Origin: Thermococcus sp.
GTDB taxonomy: Archaea; Methanobacteriota_B; Thermococci; Thermococcales; Thermococcaceae
Direction of reading: 5' to 3'
Assembly (NCBI RefSeq): GCF_017656495.1
Contig: NZ_JACDNS010000015.1
Span: 1 to 49,546, forward strand
Length of the DNA stretch: 49,546 bases
Shown here: positions 1-7,411 of the stretch, one piece after another
Numbering within the stretch: the stretch's first letter is position 1
Layout: each line of letters begins with the position of its first letter
Position numbers and translations under genes: made by a program
The notes under the pieces: generated by a model
What the model saw: only the letters and a program-made list of their open reading frames with translations
The model's database searches: none
What the model was told of the DNA's origin: nothing

Positions 1-67
1 TACGCGGCTTAGCCCGGGCCTTTGCCTCCTTCACCGCTTCCACGATTTTTTGCCTGTCAAAGGCCAT
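1..67 (-). CDS. rpl1: 50S ribosomal protein L1, N-terminal fragment
   Basis: Only the first 22 codons are inside the window; the gene runs off the left edge. The visible N-terminus (MAFDRQKIVEAVKEAKARAK) is the start of archaeal ribosomal protein L1, which binds 23S rRNA at the L1 stalk. The start ATG is at 65-67. It follows L11 on the same strand, the usual secE-spt5-L11-L1 order in Thermococcales. L1 is known in other archaea to repress its own mRNA, but nothing here shows that. Confidence 0.9.
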   Translation of the reverse strand, partial: MAFDRQKIVEAVKEAKARAKPR

Positions 68-153
68 TTTTCTGACCTCCAATCTTTTTTATTTAAGCTA
101 AATTGAAAAATCAAAATTTCGTAAAAAGAGGAGCTTTTAAACTTTTCCCTAAA

Positions 154-648
154 TCAGCTCTCCTCAGCCTTTGCAAATATCTCGTCGTAAACTCCTTCAT
201 CAATCTCCTTCTGCACAACTCTTGGGTCTTTGCCCTCAACTGTAACTCCCATGCTTAAAGCAGTTCCAATGACTTCCTTTGCCGCTGCTTTAAGGTCAGC
301 AGCAAGCATTTGGTGCTTTTTAGCCTTTGCTATCTTTATGACTTGCTCCATTGTTAAGTTACCAACAATGTTTCTTACTGGCTCACTTGAACCTTTTTCA
401 AGTCCAAGCTCCTTCTTAATGAGCTGACTAACTGGTGGTGTACCAACCTCAATCTCAAACTGCTTTGTTGCTGGATCAACGATAATCTTCACTGGCACTT
501 GCATTCCTGCAAAGTCCTTTGTTGCTTCGTTTATTTTGTCAACGACGAGCTTAACGTTTAATCCAAGTGGACCAATAGCTGGACCAAGTGGAGGACCAGG
601 AGTAGCTTTACCACCCTCAACTAAAACCTCAACAACTTGCTTTGGCAT
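154..648 (-). CDS. rpl11: 50S ribosomal protein L11
   Basis: L11, 164 residues, binds the GTPase-associated region of 23S rRNA next to the stalk base. The N-terminal glycine/proline-rich segment [18 protein letters not shown] is diagnostic of the L11 N-terminal domain, and the rRNA-binding C-terminal domain follows (about residues 70-140). I start at the internal ATG at 648 rather than three codons upstream because the sequence GGGGTGAAGAGA lies at ribosome-binding distance before it. It sits 13 bp downstream of spt5 and is probably co-transcribed with secE, spt5 and L1. Confidence 0.97.
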   Translation of the reverse strand: MPKQVVEVLVEGGKATPGPPLGPAIGPLGLNVKLVVDKINEATKDFAGMQVPVKIIVDPATKQFEIEVGTPPVSQLIKKELGLEKGSSEPVRNIVGNLTMEQVIKIAKAKKHQMLAADLKAAAKEVIGTALSMGVTVEGKDPRVVQKEIDEGVYDEIFAKAEES

Positions 649-661
649 TCTCTTCACCCCT

Positions 662-1120
662 CTACTCCTTTGACCGTTTGCTTATAAGTCTAACGTATTC
701 ACCCCTAACTGTAACGGGGATTGGGACTATTGCGCCGATGAGTTCAACGACAATTTCATCCTTTGCCTCATCCACCCTAACGACCTTGGCCTTTTCGCCT
801 TTAAATGGACCAGCAATGAGCTCAACTATGTCTCCAGGCTCAAAGCCGCTGACAGCTGGCTTCTCCTCAAGGAAGTGCTCAATCTCACTAAATGCAACTT
901 CTCCGGGAAGAGTTCCTCTTGCATGTCTTATTCCTCTTATAGCTTCATCAACTGCACTCTTGCTTGGTGCTTCAATAAAAATGTATCCCTTAACTTTCGA
1001 AGGAGTTAGTATAGCATAAATTGGTAAATTATATGTTCTTGCTTTACTATAAACTAACCTAGCTGTTGTCTCTTCCTGCCCTACTGTAACCCTTACTGCG
1101 AATATCTTGCTGTCACTCAT
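662..1120 (-). CDS. spt5: Transcription elongation factor Spt5 (NusG homologue)
   Basis: 152-residue archaeal Spt5. It has an NGN domain (about residues 1-85, beginning [13 protein letters not shown]) that clamps RNA polymerase with Spt4, followed by one KOW domain with the motif [19 protein letters not shown]. It raises RNA polymerase processivity and can link it to the ribosome. The start is taken as the ATG at 1120 because GGTGATAAAG precedes it; the in-frame ATG four codons upstream has no such site. It is in the secE-spt5-L11-L1 operon, the same order as bacterial secE-nusG-rplK-rplA. Confidence 0.97.
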   Translation of the reverse strand: MSDSKIFAVRVTVGQEETTARLVYSKARTYNLPIYAILTPSKVKGYIFIEAPSKSAVDEAIRGIRHARGTLPGEVAFSEIEHFLEEKPAVSGFEPGDIVELIAGPFKGEKAKVVRVDEAKDEIVVELIGAIVPIPVTVRGEYVRLISKRSKE

Positions 1121-1136
1121 CTTTATCACCAAAAGG

Positions 1137-1310
1137 TCATTGACCTGTTATTAAGGTACCTATAATACGAATAATCATGCCTATTAAGCCGATCAGGATT
1201 ATTCCAAGACCAGTAATCTTTGCAGCCATTTTATACTCTTTGCCGCTCGGTTTTTTTGTGACCAATAAAACCCTTTTGGACTCTGATAAGAAGTTTTTAA
1301 GCTTTTCCAT
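1137..1310 (-). CDS. secE: Protein translocase SecE/Sec61-gamma subunit
   Basis: 57-residue single-span membrane protein. An amphipathic N-terminal helix ([20 protein letters not shown], with KPSGKEY after it) is followed by one transmembrane helix (about residues 30-55, rich in I, L and G). That is the architecture of archaeal SecE/Sec61-gamma, which clamps the SecY channel. I choose the ATG at 1310, preceded by AGAGGGATAC, over the longer frame from 1337. First gene of the secE-spt5-L11-L1 operon, with its own promoter between it and ftsZ. Confidence 0.93.
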   Translation of the reverse strand: MEKLKNFLSESKRVLLVTKKPSGKEYKMAAKITGLGIILIGLIGMIIRIIGTLITGQ

Positions 1311-1383
1311 GTATCCCTCTGCTGGCACATCTAACACCTCGATGGGTTTTTTAAATCTTGTTAATCTTAGGTAGCGGTTAAGG

Positions 1384-1391
1384 TTTTAAAA
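1384..1391 (-). promoter_or_regulatory. TATA box of the secE-spt5-L11-L1 operon
   Basis: The minus strand carries CTTTTAAAACC here, about 75 nt upstream of secE and downstream of the ftsZ stop. Transcription would start near 1361, giving a leader of about 50 nt, so the r-protein operon need not depend on the ftsZ promoter. Assigned by eye. Confidence 0.55.
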
Positions 1392-1412
1392 GTTTGGGGT
1401 AAAAAAGAGAGG

Positions 1413-2534
1413 TCAAAGCTCCTCTAAATCAAGGTGAATAACTCTCTTCTCACCCTCTTCAGGGAAATATGTTGCTTCCTCCTCAACAACAGCATATGGA
1501 GAGCTTACACCTGTAACAACAACCATTACTCTGATAGTCTTGCCAAGTTCCTCATCAAGCTGGATACCCCAGATTACCTGTGCCTCCGGATCAAGCTTGC
1601 TTGTAACGAGCTCAATTATCTGCTGTGCTTCCTCAAGCTTAACGTCACTCCCAGCGATACTTATCAAGGCACCTTTGGCACCACTGATGTCAACATCGAG
1701 CAATGGACTGTTCAAAGCTTGTGTTGCGGCTTCAAGTGCTCTCTTCTCGCTGTCACTCTCACCAATACCAATCATTGCAACCCCGCCATCTTTCATGACA
1801 GCCCTAACGTCAGCAAAGTCGAGGTTAACTAAGCCAGGTTTTGTAATGAGCTCTGTAATACCCTTAACTGCTTGAACGAGGATTTCATCAGCAACCTTAA
1901 ATGCCAAGTGGATTGGCAAGTTTGGAGCAACCTCCATGAGCTTGTCGTTTGGTATAACAATAACAGTATCACTGTTCTTTCTAAGCCTTTCAAGACCATA
2001 CTCAGCGTTCTTGATTCTTCTAATACCCTCAACTGTGAATGGAAGCGTAACGACAGAAACTGTTAAAGCACCCATTTTCTTTGCTAATTCAGCAACTATT
2101 GGAGCTGCACCAGTTCCGGTTCCGCCACCAAGACCGCAAGTAATGAAAACCATGTCTGCTCCTTCAAGGGCATCTCTGATCTCTCTTTCACTTTCTTTTG
2201 CCGCTTCTTCACCAATCTTCGGGTTGTTTCCAGCCCCTAATCCCCTTGTCAAGTCCTTACCAATGAGTATCTTTCTGTGAGCCCTAACCTTAAGCAAATC
2301 TTGAGCATCGGTGTTAATTGCAATAACTTTAGCACCCTGAATACCAACTTCCATCATCCTATTGACTGTATTACAACCAGCACCGCCAACACCAACGACA
2401 TAGATTTTTGCTTGTATCTGCTCAAGAATTCTTCTAAGCTCCTCATCAACATCGCTTTGAGGAACTTGTACTTCATTCACCTTGCCCGCCTCTTGGGAAG
2501 TTCTTTCTATGGCATTTTCAATTAACTTTAGCAT
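1413..2534 (-). CDS. ftsZ: Cell division protein FtsZ
   Basis: 373-residue tubulin-family GTPase that polymerises into the division ring. Visible motifs are the nucleotide-binding [14 protein letters not shown], the tubulin signature [10 protein letters not shown] (about residues 136-145) and the synergy-loop region [11 protein letters not shown]. The N-terminal extension and acidic tail are typical of archaeal FtsZ1. The start ATG at 2534 follows GGGAGGGTGAAAAG; the longer frame from 2558 would include the binding site. It is a single gene with a promoter upstream, followed by the secE promoter. Confidence 0.97.
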   Translation of the reverse strand: MLKLIENAIERTSQEAGKVNEVQVPQSDVDEELRRILEQIQAKIYVVGVGGAGCNTVNRMMEVGIQGAKVIAINTDAQDLLKVRAHRKILIGKDLTRGLGAGNNPKIGEEAAKESEREIRDALEGADMVFITCGLGGGTGTGAAPIVAELAKKMGALTVSVVTLPFTVEGIRRIKNAEYGLERLRKNSDTVIVIPNDKLMEVAPNLPIHLAFKVADEILVQAVKGITELITKPGLVNLDFADVRAVMKDGGVAMIGIGESDSEKRALEAATQALNSPLLDVDISGAKGALISIAGSDVKLEEAQQIIELVTSKLDPEAQVIWGIQLDEELGKTIRVMVVVTGVSSPYAVVEEEATYFPEEGEKRVIHLDLEEL

Positions 2535-2590
2535 CTTTTCACCCTCCCAGGGAAACAATTTAACATCTGGTAAATTCTGTAGTTTAAAGC

Positions 2591-2600
2591 AATATATAAA
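2591..2600 (-). promoter_or_regulatory. TATA box of ftsZ
   Basis: TTTATATATT on the minus strand, predicting a start near 2570 and a leader of about 35 nt before the ftsZ ATG at 2534. Confidence 0.6.
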
Positions 2601-2666
2601 TTTTAGCTAAGATTGCACAGCTAATTCTTAAATTTTAAGATGAAAAGCTTTAAAGATTTTGTCCAG

Positions 2667-3485
2667 CTAATCCTTGATAAACTCCACCCCAAGCTCTTCT
2701 GCTAAGGACTTTGCTAGTTGCCTTGTTTCCCCTTTACTGCCTTTCCAATCCACATATATTGCCTCAACTTTTTCAGCTGTTCTTTCAATGGCTTTTAACA
2801 ACATCTCTTTAGAGACTGGATGAGCATACTTTGGTGCAATATGGGAGAAAGCAAGCTCTGAGTCTAAAGCAACTTTAGTTTGTTTGGGGGCATAATGTCC
2901 ACCACCAATTCCAATAGCAACTTTGAAATTTGTCTTTTGGTAATTGTCGATGACATACATTATCGTTTCTGCTAGAATTTCTCCAGCTCTATCATTAACC
3001 CACTCTTCTTCGCTTGAGCCAATTTCAATGAAGAGTGAAGGGACGTCAAGTTCACTTGGTCCGTGATGTGTTGCTTCATAACAAACTGTCCATCCCAAAT
3101 CGTTCAGCTCATTCATCTTTAACAATGCCAGTTTCATTGCACTTGGTTGAGCTATAGCTAAACTGTAGTCATTCCCCCCATACATTGATTTATCCCAGTT
3201 TCCAGTAACATGAGTAGTCAGAGCAGGTAATTTCTGTTTGCTTGAGTGTCTTGAGGCAAAAATAATTAGCTCTGGTCTGATGTTCAACTGTTTTTCAATT
3301 TCCTTGTCTAGATAATCGTAATATATCATCTCCTGATTTGTCGTGAGAATTAAAGTATCATCCCTTTTATATACAAAGTTATCATCAAATCTAACATCAA
3401 TCTCTTTAAACCCAAAGCCCTCAATTAATTTTCGCTTTATGTTCATTGAAGCCAAATCAATTTTAGTCGTCATTATGATTTTCAT
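2667..3485 (-). CDS. dtdA: D-aminoacyl-tRNA deacylase, archaeal DtdA (GEK1) type
   Basis: 272-residue enzyme that hydrolyses D-amino acids wrongly charged on tRNA. It is recognised by the N-terminus [17 protein letters not shown], the segment [22 protein letters not shown] and the motif [12 protein letters not shown], all characteristic of the zinc-dependent DTD2 family. The start ATG at 3485 is preceded by GGTGATGTTGAA; a longer frame from 3587 would add 34 residues unlike the family. It is divergent from the aminomutase gene, with 364 bp between them. Confidence 0.95.
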   Translation of the reverse strand: MKIIMTTKIDLASMNIKRKLIEGFGFKEIDVRFDDNFVYKRDDTLILTTNQEMIYYDYLDKEIEKQLNIRPELIIFASRHSSKQKLPALTTHVTGNWDKSMYGGNDYSLAIAQPSAMKLALLKMNELNDLGWTVCYEATHHGPSELDVPSLFIEIGSSEEEWVNDRAGEILAETIMYVIDNYQKTNFKVAIGIGGGHYAPKQTKVALDSELAFSHIAPKYAHPVSKEMLLKAIERTAEKVEAIYVDWKGSKGETRQLAKSLAEELGVEFIKD

Positions 3486-3730
3486 TTCAACATCACCAAA
3501 AGATCGCAAATGTTTAGACGTTAATAAGGCTTTTGCGAAATCTATGTAACATCCAATTAATCTTCCTAGACTAATTGCACTATACATTTGTAAAATTAAA
3601 CTAGCTCATAACCTATGTATCTCAAAAAGTTCAGCAAATTTTTAGGGAAAAATGACCAAATACGTAAATTTTTTTCATTATATTCAAATCTAAACTTGAA
3701 TTTTGTAATGTTTTACATGCCAGTAAACGC

Positions 3731-3740
3731 AAAATATATA
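3731..3740 (+). promoter_or_regulatory. TATA box of the aminomutase gene
   Basis: AAAATATATA; transcription is expected to begin near 3763. This makes the leader about 87 nt, long for this order, where many mRNAs have leaders under 20 nt. Confidence 0.65.
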
Positions 3741-3773
3741 ACATCACACATATTCACTAACATCTGTAAAACC

Positions 3774-3813
3774 GCCTCAATGATGTGATATGTACAATGA
3801 TGATCTGAGAGGC
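3774..3813 (+). promoter_or_regulatory. Kink-turn-like (box C/D-like) motif in the aminomutase leader
   Basis: GCCTC (3774-3778) can pair with GAGGC (3809-3813). Next to this stem is a three-nt bulge AAT (3779-3781), then GA (3782-3783) facing GA (3807-3808) as tandem sheared pairs, then U opposite U and G opposite C. The two strands read as box C (ATGATGT) and box D (CTGA). This fits the kink-turn consensus bound by archaeal L7Ae. The upper stem is weak, so this is a candidate only. Confidence 0.45.
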
Positions 3814-3837
3814 ATTAATGCCCATATATGGGCATAG
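3790..3837 (+). CDS. Candidate upstream ORF (15 codons) in the aminomutase leader
   Basis: ATG to TAG encodes MYNDDLRGINAHIWA and stops 12 nt before the aminomutase ATG, with the stop overlapping the ribosome binding site AGAGGTGAT (3836-3844). Translation of this ORF would run through the kink-turn-like element and the palindrome, so it could couple translation to leader folding. There is no strong ribosome binding site of its own (only GATGTGAT upstream). It may be chance. Confidence 0.25.
   Translation: MYNDDLRGINAHIWA
3818..3835. repeat. 18-bp perfect palindrome before the aminomutase ribosome binding site
   Basis: ATGCCCATATATGGGCAT is a perfect inverted repeat directly before AGAGGTGAT. 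As DNA it could be a dimeric regulator site well inside the transcribed region; as RNA it could form a short hairpin beside the ribosome binding site. Confidence 0.6.
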
Positions 3838-3849
3838 AGGTGATACAAT

Positions 3850-5763
3850 ATGGAGAAACAAATGGAAAGTGCAATTTCAACATTCAATGTTGAAGAATCC
3901 CCCTGGGGTCTAAAGCAGGGTGTTAATTATGAAGATTTTTTAAAGATCTTTGAACCTCTTCCCGAAATTAAAGAAATCCTGGTCACCAGTGAAACCGTTG
4001 AAGAGGCCAGAGAAAAGTTGAGAAAGTTTGCTGAAGACTTGCTATGGAAGTACAAGAATGGTGAATTCAAAGTTGACGCTATGGACAGATGGCTTGCCAT
4101 TGAGGCAATAAATGTATTCCTGAACATAATCTCCGAATATGGTGAAAAAGCTGCTGGATTCTCAACTCTCGAATACCTCTGGAAGGCAACAAAAGGTGAT
4201 AAGAAGGTTCTAAGCATCATCACAGAGGGCTTCATGGAGGAGTTTAAGCACCTCTTCAAAGCTATGGCTGGTGTGACCGGATACTCAAAAGGCTGGCTTG
4301 GACCAAAACTCGAAGCTGCTGGTGTTAAATTCGTTGATTTTAGCAAAATTAAAGGAAGAAAAGCTGCCCTTATGAGATCAGAATACCTTGACAAGGTGTG
4401 GGAATACATAAAAGGATACCTCAAGAAGTACCCAAGTGGTCTTGATAAACACATCATCGAAAAGAGAAAGAAGCAGAGAGAAAAGCTAATGGAATACTGG
4501 GGTATAACAGAAGATGAATGGTTTGATTATAGATGGCAGTTCTCTCACGTGTTAAAGAGAGAGAAAGGTCTTGAAACCCTTAGAGAGCTAAATGAACTTG
4601 GAATAGTTAAAGTTCCAGAAGAGGATCTAAAACAAGTGGAAATTGCTGTAAAATACAGCATTCCCTGGGGTATAACTCCATACTACTTACACCTCTGGGA
4701 CTTTGAAAACCCATACAAAGAAGACAGACATGTAAGAAGACAAGTTATGCCACCCACATGGTATGTTTCAAACATGCTCCAGCACAGGGAAGATAGGGAA
4801 TACTACTTTGACTTCATGGGTGAGCACGACACTTCGCCAATTGACCTTGTTACAAGGAGATATGTTACGATAGCAATTCTCAAAGCTTACGATACATGCC
4901 CACAAATATGTGTTTACTGTCAGAGAAACTGGGAAGTTCTTGAGCCATTCATGGCAGGCTCATTCCCAGGATGGGACAAAATTGAAGCAGCAATAGAGTG
5001 GTTTGCTGAGCATGAATCGATGCTTGACGTCCTCATTACTGGTGGAGACCCCTTAGCTCTAAGTGACAAGATAATTGACAAGATTATGAGTAGACTTTCA
5101 GAATTCGATCATGTTGTTAACATCAGATGGGGAAGCAGGATCTTCGTGACAGTTCCAATGAGAATCACCGACAACTTAGCAGAAATTCTTGGAAGCTACA
5201 TTGAGCCAGGAAAGAGAAACGTCTCAATTTCAACTCACGTAGAGACTGCTTATGAAGTAACACCTGAAATGGCTGAGGCAACATATAAGATTAGGAGGCA
5301 AGGAATTTACATCTACAACCAGCTTGTTTACCAGAGAAATGTTAGCAGAAGATTTGAAAATGTCGCATTGAGAATTGCATTAAGAAAGGTCGGCATTGAT
5401 CCATATTACACATTCTATCCAAAGGGTAAGATTGAGCAGAAAGACTACCTCGTCCCAATTGCAAGGGTTGTCCAAGAAAGAAAAGAGGAAGCAAGATTAT
5501 TACCTGGACAATTTAGAACAGATGAACCTGTCTTTAATGTCCCAAGAATGGGTAAAAACCACCTAAGAGCATGGCAAGACAGAGAATTAGTCGGAATCAG
5601 ACCAGATGGAAGCAGAATCTATCTCATGCACCCATGGGAGAAGGGTATCAGTGAAACTAAGCTTTATACATACCCAGATGTTCCAATCAAGGAGTATCTC
5701 GAATACCTTGAGAGTATCGGAGAAGATCCCAATGACTACTGGACAATCTGGTACTACTACTGA
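3850..5763 (+). CDS. Lysine 2,3-aminomutase-like radical SAM protein (long form)
   Basis: 637 residues. The radical SAM cluster motif CxxxCxxC is at residues 350-357 (CPQICVYC), followed by GGDPLALSD near 398, as in KamA/EpmB aminomutases. These use a 4Fe-4S cluster, SAM and PLP to move an amino group from alpha to beta carbon. The segment FNVPRMGKN near the C-terminus resembles the region carrying the PLP lysine, but it is not the canonical PGGGGK, so the substrate (lysine, glutamate or other) is not fixed. The first ~330 residues form a long, charged, helical extension absent from the ~400-residue bacterial enzymes. The start ATG at 3850 follows AGAGGTGATACAAT. It is transcribed alone, upstream of a TRAP transporter with its own promoter. 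Confidence 0.85.
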   Translation: MEKQMESAISTFNVEESPWGLKQGVNYEDFLKIFEPLPEIKEILVTSETVEEAREKLRKFAEDLLWKYKNGEFKVDAMDRWLAIEAINVFLNIISEYGEKAAGFSTLEYLWKATKGDKKVLSIITEGFMEEFKHLFKAMAGVTGYSKGWLGPKLEAAGVKFVDFSKIKGRKAALMRSEYLDKVWEYIKGYLKKYPSGLDKHIIEKRKKQREKLMEYWGITEDEWFDYRWQFSHVLKREKGLETLRELNELGIVKVPEEDLKQVEIAVKYSIPWGITPYYLHLWDFENPYKEDRHVRRQVMPPTWYVSNMLQHREDREYYFDFMGEHDTSPIDLVTRRYVTIAILKAYDTCPQICVYCQRNWEVLEPFMAGSFPGWDKIEAAIEWFAEHESMLDVLITGGDPLALSDKIIDKIMSRLSEFDHVVNIRWGSRIFVTVPMRITDNLAEILGSYIEPGKRNVSISTHVETAYEVTPEMAEATYKIRRQGIYIYNQLVYQRNVSRRFENVALRIALRKVGIDPYYTFYPKGKIEQKDYLVPIARVVQERKEEARLLPGQFRTDEPVFNVPRMGKNHLRAWQDRELVGIRPDGSRIYLMHPWEKGISETKLYTYPDVPIKEYLEYLESIGEDPNDYWTIWYYY

Positions 5764-5827
5764 AAAATTTCGCCCTTTCACCCTTTCATTTGTTTACTTG
5801 TATGTAAATCCTCCAAAAGAACAAAAA

Positions 5828-5835
5828 ATATATAA
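5828..5835 (+). promoter_or_regulatory. TATA box of the TAXI-TRAP operon
   Basis: AATATATA, about 65 nt after the aminomutase stop. The predicted start is near 5858, so the leader (5858-5901) would contain the inverted repeat at 5866-5880. Confidence 0.6.
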
Positions 5836-5865
5836 TGTTTAAGTTTGTAAATATTTAAGATGTTG

Positions 5866-5880
5866 GGGGACATAGTCCCC
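5866..5880. repeat. Inverted repeat at the TRAP operon transcription start
   Basis: GGGGAC-ATA-GTCCCC, a 6-bp perfect inverted repeat with 3-nt spacer, about 8 to 22 nt after the predicted start. In this position a bound repressor would block initiation or early elongation; alternatively the RNA forms a small hairpin upstream of the ribosome binding site GAGGTGG (5889-5895). Confidence 0.5.
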
Positions 5881-5901
5881 ACTTCCATGAGGTGGCCAAA
5901 A

Positions 5902-6948
5902 ATGAGAAAGTGGAAAGCTTTAGGTGTAGTTTTTGTTTTAGTGTTGGCTTTAGTTGCTGCTGGATGTACCCAAAAAGAAACTGCAACAGGTACCGCAACC
6001 CCAACAAGCACTGGCATTGTACAAAAGAACGAAGAAGGAAAGTATGAGATAACAATTTATACCGGCTCTGGTCCGGGTAGCGTCTATTTTGCTATTGGTT
6101 CAATGCTTGCAAAAGTTATAAACAAAAAGAGCGACCTAATTGCTGCTAAGGCTGTTACAAGCGGTGCAAGTGTTGCTAACGCCAAGGCTATTGCAAAAGG
6201 TGAAGCCCAGGTAGCAATTATACAGAACGACGTAACCTGGTACGCCTGGGAAGGAAAATACCAATTTGAGGGTAACCCAATAAAGGTCCTCAGAGGTATT
6301 GGTACCCTTTATCCAGAGCCAGTCCAAATTGTCGTAAGAGCTGACAGTGACATTAAGACCCTCCAAGACTTAGCTGGTAAGAAGGTTGTCGTTGGTGCTG
6401 CTGGAAGTGGATGTGCTGCAACAGCTGAAAGAATCTTAAAGGCAGCTGGAGTCTGGGACAAAATCGAGCCAGTTTACCAGACCTTCGAAGAGGCAGCACA
6501 GAGCTTAGTTCTTGGGCAAGTCGATGCTGAGTTCACAGTTATTGCTTACCCAGCACCAGCTATTGACCAGATTGCAGTCAAAGTTCCAGTGAGATTAATC
6601 CCAGTTCCAGATGACGTTATAAAGAAACTCCACGACCAAGGATATCCATTCTATGTTAAGGTAATAATTCCAGCTGGCACCTACAAGGGAATGACCGAAG
6701 ACACACAAACAGTAGCTGTTAAGTCAACCCTTGTTGTCCACAAAGACCTTCCAGATGAAGTCGTTTATGAGATTACCAAGATTCTCTATGAAAACATCGA
6801 TGAACTAGCTAAGGCACACCAAGTTGCAAAGCAGATTGACATGAAACATGCATTTGAGGGTCTCATGGTCCCACTCCACCCAGGAGCAATCAAGTACTAT
6901 GAAGACCATGGCATAACTGTCCCAGATGAGTTAAAGCCCAAGGAATGA
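5902..6948 (+). CDS. TRAP transporter solute receptor, TAXI family lipoprotein
   Basis: 348-residue extracytoplasmic binding protein. It begins with a lipoprotein-like signal peptide (MRKWKALGVV..., LVAAGC with the lipobox cysteine about residue 22), then a Thr-rich linker, then the TAXI fold (TGSGPGSVYFAIGSMLAKVIN; later KKVVVGAAGSGCAATAERIL). It captures a ligand, probably a dicarboxylate or amino acid; the substrate is not readable from sequence. The ATG at 5902 is chosen because GAGGTGG lies 6 nt before it; two earlier in-frame ATGs have no site. First gene of a three-gene TAXI-TRAP operon. Confidence 0.93.
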   Translation: MRKWKALGVVFVLVLALVAAGCTQKETATGTATPTSTGIVQKNEEGKYEITIYTGSGPGSVYFAIGSMLAKVINKKSDLIAAKAVTSGASVANAKAIAKGEAQVAIIQNDVTWYAWEGKYQFEGNPIKVLRGIGTLYPEPVQIVVRADSDIKTLQDLAGKKVVVGAAGSGCAATAERILKAAGVWDKIEPVYQTFEEAAQSLVLGQVDAEFTVIAYPAPAIDQIAVKVPVRLIPVPDDVIKKLHDQGYPFYVKVIIPAGTYKGMTEDTQTVAVKSTLVVHKDLPDEVVYEITKILYENIDELAKAHQVAKQIDMKHAFEGLMVPLHPGAIKYYEDHGITVPDELKPKE

Positions 6949-6962
6949 AGGGGTGAAATTTT

Positions 6963-7409
6963 TTGAACAAATCTTTTCTTTTTTTCTTGCTTCTCATTGT
7001 ATTGTTTTTTCCCGTATCTGCGATTAGAATAGGATTCAATGAAAATGTGTGTTATTACCCCCTTGGCTCAAATTCTACCCTTGAGATTGATTACACTCAC
7101 AGTGTTTCATTAACTAAAGTTATAGACATATATCGGGTTTCAAAGGATGGTATTTATGCTCTCCAAGAAAGATGGCAGGAATTCCTTGCAGGACAACCTA
7201 CAGATTTCGATTATCGAGCCGGTAAATTCTATGTAAAGAACCTAAACACATTTCTTGGAAAATCATGGGAATATTGGTTTATCCCAGTTAACAATGTCAC
7301 CGTAAAAATTGATGAAAAAGTTGTGTTTGTTCAGCCTGAAGAAGAAGGAATCATGAAAATTGAGGTTAAGAAAGTCCCCATTCTATTGATAATAAGTAGG
7401 AGGTGTTAA
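6963..7409 (+). CDS. DUF1850 family protein, TAXI-TRAP accessory
   Basis: 148 residues with an N-terminal signal peptide or anchor (about residues 1-20) and a small beta-rich domain containing the family hallmark YTHSVSLTKVIDIYRV. DUF1850 proteins are recurrently encoded beside or fused to TAXI-TRAP systems; their role is unknown. The start is TTG at 6963, supported by GGGGTGAAA about 8 nt upstream and by the absence of an early ATG. It lies between receptor and permease, and its end overlaps the binding-site region of the permease gene. Confidence 0.8.
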   Translation: MNKSFLFFLLLIVLFFPVSAIRIGFNENVCYYPLGSNSTLEIDYTHSVSLTKVIDIYRVSKDGIYALQERWQEFLAGQPTDFDYRAGKFYVKNLNTFLGKSWEYWFIPVNNVTVKIDEKVVFVQPEEEGIMKIEVKKVPILLIISRRC

Positions 7410-7411
7410 TT

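Larger units (their letters stand above)
3486..3849. other. 364-bp divergent intergenic region with long aminomutase leader
   Basis: The left half (3486-3720) is AT-rich and I see no gene in it. From 3731 onward there is a TATA box for the + strand gene, a predicted start near 3763, and then a leader of about 87 nt containing a kink-turn-like motif, a 15-codon upstream ORF and an 18-bp perfect palindrome. Each is listed separately. Confidence 0.7.

Noticed and set aside
642-1019. 125-residue plus-strand ORF over spt5
   Set aside because: Antisense shadow; low-complexity serine/threonine-rich product, typical of the reverse of a lysine/glutamate-rich gene.
3486-3587. 34-residue N-terminal extension of D-aminoacyl-tRNA deacylase
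   Set aside because: Family members start at the MKIIM segment, and GGTGAT precedes that ATG.
3774-3813. Complete two-guide box C/D sRNA before the aminomutase gene
   Set aside because: Only one C and one D box have the right geometry; the D'/C' pair and ~12-nt guides are missing, so I report just a kink-turn-like motif.
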